From Thermoplasmata archaeon (GTDB taxonomy: Archaea; Thermoplasmatota; Thermoplasmata; Thermoplasmatales; Thermoplasmataceae): a stretch of DNA of 9,915 bases. The first letter of the stretch is position 1. Every line of letters begins with the position of its first letter. The position numbers and the translations under genes are program-made. The stretch is taken from assembly GCA_021804185.1 (NCBI GenBank), contig JAJZKL010000010.1, positions 1 to 9,915 on the forward strand, given 5' to 3'. Of the stretch, positions 1 to 6,027 are shown piece by piece. Below the pieces are notes generated by a model. It had not been told where the DNA came from. It ran no database searches and saw nothing but the letters and a program-made list of their open reading frames with translations.

Positions 1-1061
1 AGGAGCTTCTTGAGATGGATTTCAGGAAAAAACTTGAAGAAAAGGTGAAATCCACCGTCAGGTTTTTCGGAACGGTTGAGTCGACGAACCGTGCAACCGC
101 TGAATTTGTAAAGAATATTGAGACCATAGACTCGTCAACCCTGTTCCAGATCCTCACTCTTGAACCGGCTATTGACCTAAAGCGGGACATGGACGACCTG
201 TCGGTGGAATACCCCACGGTATATTCAAACATACCACTTGCCAACCTCTATTTCATGCGGGATCAGCAGGCCGTGGGAAACAATGGAATAGTCATAGGCA
301 GCATGAAGAAGAGACAGAGATCAAGGGAAACTGAGATTACAGATTTCGTCATAAGCAATGCTCTTCATGAGAAGGGTGTCTTCAGGGTTTCAGAAAATCA
401 TTCCTTCGAGGGTGGAGATTTCATACCTGCGGGTGAATTTGCACTCATCGGCACCGGGCCAAGAACTGACATGGATGGGGCGATGGAAGTGATCAGATCC
501 GGAAAATTTGATTTCGACGAGTTCTTTGTCGCAAACAACCCGATCTATGACTTCATGGAGGGGGGAACCAGGGATTCCATGATTAATATGCATCTCGATA
601 CGTACTTTAACATAGCAGGCGATGGAATAGCAGTAACCGCAATTGACCTTGCAAAGAAAGCCGAAGGCGTAGTCATGGGAAAAAGTGCCGGCGGCGAATA
701 CACGGAGACAGCCAGGAGCAACCTGTATGACTACATGAAGGGGAAGGGATATAATTTTATCAACCTAAGACTGAGCGAGCAGATGGGATACTCCTCAAAC
801 TTCCTTACAGTATCGGACAGGAAGATACTGGTGGTTAACGTCAAGCAGGTTGTCAAGAAACTGCTTGACGAGAATGTATTCTCGAGGAAACTTGCTGACA
901 TGGTCCGTACAGATCTTGGGAAGAAAGATTCTGACAGGCTGTTTCCGGAAAGGAAGGACATAACGGACCTGGGTTTGGATTGCATTACCCTAGAACTCAG
1001 CGAACTCACAGGAGGATACGGGGGGGCACACTGCATGACTGCGGCCCTTAACCGGAACTGA
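1..1061 (+). CDS. arcA: Arginine deiminase, 5' end beyond the window
   Basis: Hydrolyses L-arginine to citrulline and ammonia in the cytoplasm, the first step of the arginine deiminase pathway. All catalytic landmarks are visible (numbered from the ATG at 15): FMRD with Asp83, EGGD with Glu132, HLD with His193 and Asp195, and GGAHCMT with the nucleophile Cys340. The GxxHCMT ending matches classical ArcA rather than agmatine deiminase or DDAH. The reading frame stays open from base 3 to the window edge, giving ELLE before the ATG. In bacterial ArcA the equivalent of this ELLE-MDFRKKLEEKV segment lies roughly 75 residues into the protein. 348 residues plus about 75 gives the usual 410-420. I therefore read the ATG at 15 as an internal methionine, although AGGAG at 1-5 resembles a ribosome binding site. 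The gene ends two bases from the stop of the convergent secreted-protein gene. arcB and arcC are not in the window. Confidence 0.9.
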   Translation, partial: ELLEMDFRKKLEEKVKSTVRFFGTVESTNRATAEFVKNIETIDSSTLFQILTLEPAIDLKRDMDDLSVEYPTVYSNIPLANLYFMRDQQAVGNNGIVIGSMKKRQRSRETEITDFVISNALHEKGVFRVSENHSFEGGDFIPAGEFALIGTGPRTDMDGAMEVIRSGKFDFDEFFVANNPIYDFMEGGTRDSMINMHLDTYFNIAGDGIAVTAIDLAKKAEGVVMGKSAGGEYTETARSNLYDYMKGKGYNFINLRLSEQMGYSSNFLTVSDRKILVVNVKQVVKKLLDENVFSRKLADMVRTDLGKKDSDRLFPERKDITDLGLDCITLELSELTGGYGGAHCMTAALNRN

Positions 1062-1063
1062 TC

Positions 1064-3097
1064 TTAAGCCGGGTTGCCGGAAAATGAAAAACTGACGTTC
1101 AGGAGAATGGAATAAGTTACGCTAACGCTGCCGTCGGTCGATACAATGTAAATTACGAAGGTTTCCATTCCTGCGTCGTATGAATGCGGATCCAGTGTTA
1201 TCCCGATTAAAAGGGAGGGGTTATTGGAGAACCTGATCATAGCGCTGGTTGATGCCGATTTGTTGAGTTGGTATGTGAACTGCAATCCAGATGCGGTACT
1301 GTTTGACAGTAACATAGAGATGCCAAAATCCGTTGTTTTTCCAGAGACAGTTGAAATATAGGCGTGTGCAAGCCAGCCGGAACCGGTTGCCGCCGTCATT
1401 GATCCAATGGTGAAGTTTTCCTGCTGGAAAGTTTCTACCCCCCATACTGTACCCGCCGGAAGGCCATACTCAACGAAGATTATTCTGCCGCCCGTGACCA
1501 TGTGTATGGAGTTATTGAACGTCAGGTTGAAGATGTCTACCCTATTCAGGGAGTTCTTGAGTTTTCCATTGAAGTAGAAGTATGAATATTCCGTATTAAC
1601 TTCCGTTGCGTGCGATGCATTGGAATATCCCCACTGGACGCTGCCATTTACCGTAAATACGTTCAGAAAATAAGAAGTGGAACCACCGAAAAATATGGCA
1701 GGAACGCAGAGCGTATACCACTGGGTTCCGTTAACTATGTCGGTTGTGTTCTCCATTATCTGTGCCCCGAAAAGGCTGTTTCCGATAGATATGTTTACTC
1801 TCCCGTCGCCCTTGAGAAGAAGGGATATGTGATCTATGACGCCTCCCACCGGCACCTGAAACTCCTGGGATGCGTTCAGTTTTCCATATTTTGTCACTGT
1901 CGAATTTGCGCCAGCAAGAGGCTTTCCATTGCTGGCATAAAACACAATGGGAATCGCCTGTGAATGACCTACCTGAGCGGTCTTCCCGTTACCATTGATT
2001 GAAGAGTATCCCGGGACCAGATGAACGGAATAAGCCATTGACCCATTAGTGCCGTTTAATTCGATGAACCTGCCATCTGAAGAATAATTCTTCCCGTTTG
2101 CGAACACAGACCAGCTAGTTCCGGCGCTAAGTCCGTATTCATAGAATACCGTGTCGTTGGCAGGGATTGATCCCCGGATTGGGTCGAAGGAGACAGAATA
2201 CACTCCGCTGAATGATGTGCCGGTTACGCTCAAGTTAAGGGGAAAATTGAGTCCAAAGAGGTTGATTGTCAAGTTGACTGTAAGAAAGCAACCCAAGTTT
2301 CCATATGAACTGATATTGGCCAGTGAACCTGGATTCTGCTGGTAGACTGATCTCCACACAGGACTCCCTGAGACATTGTAAAGGTTAAGGAAATAAGGTG
2401 TTTCCCCGCTCAGAAATATAACCGGCAATGATACGTTATGATAGCTTATCCCGTTTACCGTTATACTCTCATTCCTCACAAGCTGTGATCCGTACAGGGT
2501 TGACCCCATGGAAAAATTGAATGTGCCGTTGCCAGAAAGTAGCAGGGAAATTTCATTGATGAATTCACCGGTTGCCGTGATGAACTCCTCACTCTGGGCC
2601 CTCACCCCCGCTGTATTGAAACCAAAAAGAAATAGTGAAGCGGGTGAGATCGTTTCGTTCGCGGGCGCGCTGGCATAACTGTATGAGGTTTCATTGGTAG
2701 GCGTGTATAATACTCCTGAAAAGTTGGCGTCGGATGACAGATTGGAAACAGTAGAATTCTCCGGAGGGGTGAATCCAGTGATGTGGCCGGGTAAGCTGGC
2801 GTAATTTCCCCCTTGAAGTGTAAGTTGATCAGATACCCTGCCCGTGCTTGATGAAAAGCCCGTTGCAGAGATGCTGGCATTGAGCTGTGAAAAATCGTGG
2901 CTAATATTCAGTGTGACTCCGGGTGAGGAGCCATTGGAAGAAAATAGCAGGACAGGTGCCGAAGGACTGCTTATTATAACAATGGGATTGTAAGAGACGA
3001 CTCCTGCACTTGCCAGGCCGGTTGATAGAAAGGCCAAGGCTACAACTATTGCTACTGAAGCTTTAAGTCCTCGCCCTGCCATCTGAAACACTCTCAC
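1064..3097 (-). CDS. Large secreted surface protein with internal duplication
   Basis: Function unknown; 677 residues. It has a signal peptide (basic MRVFQMAGRGLK, then a hydrophobic run to about residue 28, probable cleavage after LASA near 31). The rest is hydrophilic, rich in Ser, Asn, Gly and Thr, with 33 Asn-X-Ser/Thr sequons, as expected of a glycosylated extracellular protein. I see no C-terminal membrane anchor. Two copies of a beta-rich domain are present at about residues 168-250 and 408-490; both contain 'ISLLL.G.G..N.S.G.(T/S)L(Y/F)G.Q' and a later 'YFLN'. Each is followed by a 'EYGL.AGT.W' motif (319-329 and 542-552). The start is GTG at 3097, overlapping the stop of the upstream gene as GTGA. 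No Shine-Dalgarno is evident, so translation is probably coupled. An ATG at residue 6 is an alternative start. It could be a surface-layer, adhesin or filament-associated protein. Confidence 0.8.
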   Translation of the reverse strand: MRVFQMAGRGLKASVAIVVALAFLSTGLASAGVVSYNPIVIISSPSAPVLLFSSNGSSPGVTLNISHDFSQLNASISATGFSSSTGRVSDQLTLQGGNYASLPGHITGFTPPENSTVSNLSSDANFSGVLYTPTNETSYSYASAPANETISPASLFLFGFNTAGVRAQSEEFITATGEFINEISLLLSGNGTFNFSMGSTLYGSQLVRNESITVNGISYHNVSLPVIFLSGETPYFLNLYNVSGSPVWRSVYQQNPGSLANISSYGNLGCFLTVNLTINLFGLNFPLNLSVTGTSFSGVYSVSFDPIRGSIPANDTVFYEYGLSAGTSWSVFANGKNYSSDGRFIELNGTNGSMAYSVHLVPGYSSINGNGKTAQVGHSQAIPIVFYASNGKPLAGANSTVTKYGKLNASQEFQVPVGGVIDHISLLLKGDGRVNISIGNSLFGAQIMENTTDIVNGTQWYTLCVPAIFFGGSTSYFLNVFTVNGSVQWGYSNASHATEVNTEYSYFYFNGKLKNSLNRVDIFNLTFNNSIHMVTGGRIIFVEYGLPAGTVWGVETFQQENFTIGSMTAATGSGWLAHAYISTVSGKTTDFGISMLLSNSTASGLQFTYQLNKSASTSAMIRFSNNPSLLIGITLDPHSYDAGMETFVIYIVSTDGSVSVTYSILLNVSFSFSGNPA
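1628..1876 (-). repeat. Protein-level repeat copy 2 (domain, about residues 408-490)
   Basis: Second copy of the domain, with 'VIDHISLLLKGDGRVNISIG', then LFGAQ and 'SYFLNVFTVNGSVQW'. Each copy is followed by a 'EYGL.AGT.W' motif (encoded near 2143-2111 and 1474-1442), so the repeating unit is about 225-240 residues long. Confidence 0.7.
2348..2596 (-). repeat. Protein-level repeat copy 1 (domain, about residues 168-250)
   Basis: First copy of the beta-rich domain in the 677-residue secreted protein. It carries 'FINEISLLLSGNGTFNFSMG', then LYGSQ and a 'PYFLNLYNVSGSPVW' stretch. The second copy lies at 1628-1876. The similarity is clear in amino acids, but I do not claim it at the DNA level. 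Confidence 0.7.
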
Positions 3098-3615
3098 TGA
3101 GCAGGAGCGTACTGCATGGTAAGCTTTGCAGTGCCAGCCGTTACCTGCGTGGAAAGCGTATTCATAACTATGGTGAGATACAGAACGGAACTGCTGGATA
3201 CTTGAATGAGGGTACCGCTTGTTATTTCCGTCCCATAGCTGGATGGGGTTGCCGAGATTGCCGGGGTGTTTGAATAGTAAATTGTAACGTAAGCCGGCAG
3301 CGTGCCGTTAAGCCACACCTGGGCATTAAATCCTGCGTTATTTACTATCTCCAGCGCATTTGTAATATTAACTCCGCTGTGATGGCTGTAGTTCAGGTCG
3401 AGGGTTACATTTTCCCCAGAAGCCGCATAATTGGCATACAGGAAATGCATGCTGTTTGCCTGGGAATAACCTGGTCCATCTGTAATGTAAACCACGGCAT
3501 TATTCTGGCTTGTTGATACCAGAATTGGGTCGTTAATGATAACCGCCGCAGTGGCGGTAGCTGGTAGAAGCGCTGCAGTAAATATTGCCAAAAATAGGAA
3601 TGTCTTTCTGTTCAT
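3094..3615 (-). CDS. Small secreted beta-sandwich protein, possible pilin/fibre subunit
   Basis: 173 residues, not assigned to a family with certainty. It has a clear signal peptide (MNRK, then a hydrophobic stretch to about residue 20, likely cleavage in the ATATA/AV region at 21-24). The mature part is beta-rich with four N-glycosylation sequons (NVT, NYS, NIT, NGT). It contains 'NALEIVNNAGFNAQVWLNG', which looks like the 'conserved strand - NN.G - strand' pattern of TasA/camelysin and archaeal bundling-pilus (AbpA-like) proteins; this is a pattern-based guess. The mature N-terminus 'AVIINDPILV' resembles that of the neighbouring 677-residue protein ('GVVSYNPIVI'). It is the first gene of a two-gene operon. 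The ATG sits close to the predicted transcription start, so translation is probably leaderless. Size and composition would suit a major subunit, with the larger protein as partner. Confidence 0.75.
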   Translation of the reverse strand: MNRKTFLFLAIFTAALLPATATAAVIINDPILVSTSQNNAVVYITDGPGYSQANSMHFLYANYAASGENVTLDLNYSHHSGVNITNALEIVNNAGFNAQVWLNGTLPAYVTIYYSNTPAISATPSSYGTEITSGTLIQVSSSSVLYLTIVMNTLSTQVTAGTAKLTMQYAPAQ

Positions 3616-3638
3616 ATTTTCTAGAGATAATGTTACTG

Positions 3639-3650
3639 ATATATAAAAAT
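3639..3650 (-). promoter_or_regulatory. TATA box of the secreted-protein operon
   Basis: On the minus strand the sequence reads ATTTTTATATAT, a close match to the archaeal box A. Its centre is about 28 bases upstream of the ATG at 3615, which predicts transcription starting at or within a few bases of the start codon (leaderless mRNA). Confidence 0.65.
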
Positions 3651-3797
3651 ATAATTATGTATATTTTATTCCATATTCATATCTGCAGTTGCCAAGCATC
3701 TTGCATCAATTCCCGGCATCTGTGTGCTGCAGGAGTCAGGGGGATGCATGGTTACTGTTCCAGATAATGCTAAATAACCGCAGGGGATGATCAGGGC
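3651..3797. other. Intergenic stretch without a recognised gene
   Basis: Between the divergent secreted-protein operon and the zinc-finger gene. I looked for a tRNA (no T-arm or acceptor pairing), a convincing small ORF and repeats, and found none. The minus-strand reading frame across this stretch is read as an antisense shadow. TAAATAA near 3771-3777 could serve as a weak TATA element for the zinc-finger gene, about 25 bases upstream of its GTG. Confidence 0.4.
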
Positions 3798-3953
3798 GTG
3801 TCCGTAAAGGGATTGTGCCATATTTGCGGGGCACCTGCATCGGCTCTTTGCAGGATATGCAACGAGCCAACCTGCGAGAATCACCTGTCTAAGAACGGGA
3901 GAGTGTGCATACTCTGCCAGGAAAAGTTTGGGGGACTGGTATTCAGCGCCTGA
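3798..3953 (+). CDS. Small zinc-finger protein, 51 residues
   Basis: A short gene starting at GTG. It carries eight evenly spaced zinc ligands: CHIC (Cys7, Cys10), CRIC (Cys18, Cys21), CENH (Cys26, His29) and CILC (Cys37, Cys40). The pattern C-x2-C-x7-C-x2-C-x4-C-x2-H-x7-C-x2-C would hold two zinc ions, as in HIT-type, RING-like or other cross-brace fingers. Such small archaeal proteins are thought to bind nucleic acid or protein, but I assign no specific role. The start is chosen because the frame has a stop at 3771-3773 and GTG is the first usual start codon after it; GGGGATGATC at 3783-3792 is a loose ribosome-binding-site candidate. The gene ends 11 bases inside the tail of pheS on the opposite strand. 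The ligand spacing makes chance unlikely. Confidence 0.82.
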   Translation: MSVKGLCHICGAPASALCRICNEPTCENHLSKNGRVCILCQEKFGGLVFSA

Positions 3954-5415
3954 ATCTGTATGATTGCAGCCAGTCGAGGTCAGAGTTGTATATATCCCGT
4001 ATATCCTTTATATCGTAAAACATCATTGCAAGCCGCTCAAGGCCCAGACCCCACGCTATTACTGGTTCCCTTAGTCCCATGGGTGCGGTGACCTCAGGCC
4101 TGAACAAACCCGATCCACCCATCTCCACCTCCTTACCATCTATGACTGCTACCACGTCCATGCTGGGCTCCGTATAGGGATAGTATGACGGGATCAGCTT
4201 TATTTCGTTGAAGCCGAGTTTTGAGTAGAATTCCCTGATGAGCCATTTCAACGTCGATATGTTGGCGTCCCTACCGTAGAAAACCCCTTCAATCTGGTGC
4301 AGTTCCGCAAGATGCTTCCAGTCAACACTTTCGTGCCGAAACGCCTTCTCTATGGAGAATACCGCTACTGGTGGCTCACGATGGTTGTAGAGGTATCTTA
4401 TGGTATTGACTGTTGTATGGGTCCTTAGCAGCATTCTCCTTGCCTCGGCTTCATCCCATCGGTATCTCCACCCGGAATACCCTGGAATTCCACTTTCGTG
4501 TGACCTCTTTACCTTCTGAAGAATTTCAGGGTTTTCAAAGTCAGGCTTGTTCTTGACCTCAACATAAAATGTGTCCTGCAGTTCCCTCGCAGGATGATGC
4601 TGTGGAATGAACAGTGCGTCCATGTTCCATCCCGCATATTCTATGTAGTGCCCGCGTATTTCACTGAATCCAAGCTCCAGGAATATTTTCTTCACGCGAT
4701 TGATGAGGTAAGTTATTGGATGCATGGAAGCCCCGTGAAGAGCTTCAACCGGAGAAGACAGGTCGTACTCCCTGAATCTTGATGATCTCCATCTGCCGGA
4801 TAAAATAACGCTGCGGTCTATTTCCTCGATCCTGTCATTACCTGAATCGCGAATTTCGAAGAGCCTCCCCCCATCGGTGAGGGTTATGTACCTCCTTCCT
4901 ATTTTTTTCATCTCCAGCAGATTCCCTCTACCCTTGAGGTTCTCCATGATTTTCCGATCCACATTTCCCAGACCTGAATCCAGAATTTCAAGCGCCTTCT
5001 GACGATCCTGGATTTCCCTGTTTGCAGCCGCGTTTTCAAGATATTCTATCCTGCCGCCTTTGGGCTTGATCCCAAACTTTGCAAGTTGTGTTATGGCAAT
5101 TGTCCCCTTTTCCTTCCCGAATCTTTCAAATATCTGGTTCAGTTCGGCTGATCCCTCGTTCCTGAGAAATTCAAGAACCTCGAGTTCCGGCAGACCCTCG
5201 GCCAGATATTTCCTGCCTTCCCTGCCGAGCTCGAATTGTTGCTCATATTCAGTCTCCACTGCTACGAGCCCCTTTTGCTGTAGCCACGAAACTGCGCTTG
5301 TTAATTCCCTTTTAGTCATCTCGGGCAGAATGATGCTATCCTCCGCCACCTTGGATGAATCTGGAAGGCCCTTTATAAATTTCAGAACCTCGTTCTCATT
5401 CCTGCTTAAGTCCAT
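3943..5415 (-). CDS. pheS: Phenylalanyl-tRNA synthetase alpha subunit
   Basis: Catalytic alpha subunit of the (alpha-beta)2 enzyme that charges tRNA-Phe with phenylalanine using ATP. The full length of 490 residues fits the archaeal/eukaryotic-cytosolic form. Residues 1 to about 190 hold winged-helix-like domains (for example 'LSRNENEVLKFIKGL' and 'LQQKGLV') that contact tRNA. The class II core follows: motif 1 near 227-250 (HPITYLINRVKKIF), the characteristic 'DALFIPQHHPARE' at 266-278, motif 2 at about 353-377 (FSIEKAFRHES...HQIEG), and motif 3 at 456-465 (GLGLERLAMM). 'EMGGSGLFRPEV' (431-441) lines the phenylalanine site in the family. The ATG at 5415 begins a typical N-terminus. The gene appears monocistronic: downstream lies a gene on the other strand. 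The partner gene pheT is not in the window. Confidence 0.97.
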   Translation of the reverse strand: MDLSRNENEVLKFIKGLPDSSKVAEDSIILPEMTKRELTSAVSWLQQKGLVAVETEYEQQFELGREGRKYLAEGLPELEVLEFLRNEGSAELNQIFERFGKEKGTIAITQLAKFGIKPKGGRIEYLENAAANREIQDRQKALEILDSGLGNVDRKIMENLKGRGNLLEMKKIGRRYITLTDGGRLFEIRDSGNDRIEEIDRSVILSGRWRSSRFREYDLSSPVEALHGASMHPITYLINRVKKIFLELGFSEIRGHYIEYAGWNMDALFIPQHHPARELQDTFYVEVKNKPDFENPEILQKVKRSHESGIPGYSGWRYRWDEAEARRMLLRTHTTVNTIRYLYNHREPPVAVFSIEKAFRHESVDWKHLAELHQIEGVFYGRDANISTLKWLIREFYSKLGFNEIKLIPSYYPYTEPSMDVVAVIDGKEVEMGGSGLFRPEVTAPMGLREPVIAWGLGLERLAMMFYDIKDIRDIYNSDLDWLQSYRFRR

Positions 5416-5433
5416 CGAGTATAGAACATACCT

Positions 5434-5445
5434 TCAAATATGAAT
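5434..5445 (-). promoter_or_regulatory. Possible TATA box for pheS
   Basis: On the minus strand TTCATATTTGAA lies with its centre about 25 bases upstream of the pheS ATG, the position expected for a leaderless archaeal promoter. The match to the box A consensus is imperfect. Confidence 0.4.
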
Positions 5446-5496
5446 TTTTGCAGTTTTCCTGTGTTTAGGAAGCAGACTCGATTCGCAGGAAATCCA

Positions 5497-5512
5497 CTAT
5501 ATTTTAATATAG
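5497..5512 (+). promoter_or_regulatory. TATA-overlapping palindrome, candidate YtrA operator
   Basis: CTATATT-TT-AATATAG is a perfect 7-base inverted repeat with a 2-base centre. It contains the likely TATA box (TTTTAATATA) of the regulator gene, whose ATG at 5531 lies about 26 bases from the centre. A dimeric GntR-type protein bound here would block TBP, so the natural reading is autorepression. The symmetry is seen directly; the binding is inferred. Confidence 0.55.
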
Positions 5513-5530
5513 GGTACACATTATTATATA

Positions 5531-5938
5531 ATGCAAACCGGAGTATTCCTAAAGATTGAATTCAATTCCGACATCCCGTTATATCAACAGATAAGGGATC
5601 AGATCGTTGCAGCCATTGCAGATGGGACACTCAAGGATGGACAGATCATCCCGTCTGCCAGATCCATGGCGAAGAACCTTGGCATAAATTACCACACTGT
5701 CAACAAGTCCTACAATATACTGGCGCTTGAGGGTTTCATAACCATGAACTCAAAGAAACAGCTCCTCGTAAAGCCGGCTTCAGGTGCGCAGCTGAAACGG
5801 TTCCTGGATGACTGGAGCTCGGTTGAGGTGAGCCTCATCAATGAAGCAAAGGCAATGGGATTCGAAGCTGAGAAGATAATGGAAATATTCAAAAAGCTGG
5901 TATATTCGCCGTCAAGCCAACTCGATAGTTCACACTGA
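5531..5938 (+). CDS. GntR-family transcriptional regulator, YtrA type
   Basis: 135-residue DNA-binding regulator. Residues 12-81 are a GntR winged helix: 'IPLYQQIRDQIVAAIADG', then 'LKDGQIIPSARSMAKNLGIN' and 'HTVNKSYNILALEGFI', followed by a short wing. The remaining 50 or so residues (88-125) form a short helical tail, as in the YtrA subfamily, rather than a FadR- or HutC-like ligand domain. YtrA-type repressors usually sit with and control genes for membrane proteins; to my recollection one has been studied in Sulfolobus acidocaldarius. Here a DUF1648-type membrane protein follows on the same strand, fitting that rule. The ATG lies just after TATATA and is consistent with leaderless translation from the upstream TATA box. 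Confidence 0.9.
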   Translation: MQTGVFLKIEFNSDIPLYQQIRDQIVAAIADGTLKDGQIIPSARSMAKNLGINYHTVNKSYNILALEGFITMNSKKQLLVKPASGAQLKRFLDDWSSVEVSLINEAKAMGFEAEKIMEIFKKLVYSPSSQLDSSH

Positions 5939-5943
5939 TCGAA

Positions 5944-6027
5944 ATGTTGCTGCTGCCAGTTGCAAGGAAAGTTAACAGGATCATTCCCGAGCTGTGTGCA
6001 AAACAGAAAATGAGGTGCATTGACTGA
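5944..6027 (+). CDS. Possible 27-residue leader or microprotein
   Basis: A short ORF (begins MLLLPVARKVNRII, ends KMRCID) fills the gap between the regulator and the membrane-protein gene. It starts 5 bases after the regulator's stop, and its TGA overlaps a CTG codon that opens the next frame (CTGA). It is basic and could form an amphipathic helix, with two cysteines. I recognise no family. It may be a small protein, a coupling ORF that carries ribosomes to the next gene, or chance. The main support is the operon-like spacing at both ends. Confidence 0.35.
   Translation: MLLLPVARKVNRIIPELCAKQKMRCID
6012..6017 (+). promoter_or_regulatory. Shine-Dalgarno GAGGTG before a CTG codon
   Basis: GAGGTG matches the archaeal anti-Shine-Dalgarno (complement of the 16S 3' end CACCTC) and is followed after 6 bases by CTG at 6024. 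No ATG, GTG or TTG of the membrane-protein frame is at the right distance, so this site argues for a CTG start. Confidence 0.5.

Noticed and set aside
1610..1963. Plus-strand reading frame of 117 codons inside the secreted-protein gene
   Set aside because: It is antisense to a gene with a signal peptide and clear repeats; the translation has no recognisable domain.
2602..2880. Minus-strand frame of 92 codons within the same gene
   Set aside because: Same strand but another frame of the 677-residue gene; no ribosome binding site or family features.
3655..3797. Possible tRNA or small RNA gene between the divergent genes
   Set aside because: No acceptor/T-arm pairing or T-loop consensus on either strand; the only inverted match (TGCATC/GATGCA) is short with a long loop.
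3666..3884. Minus-strand frame of 72 codons across the intergenic gap and zinc-finger gene
   Set aside because: Its larger part is antisense to the zinc-finger ORF, whose ligand pattern is far more convincing; its start lies inside that gene.
5060..5443. Plus-strand frame of 127 codons antisense to the start of pheS
   Set aside because: Ser/Phe-rich shadow of the Glu/Lys-rich pheS N-terminal domain; it ends in the promoter region without any domain signal.
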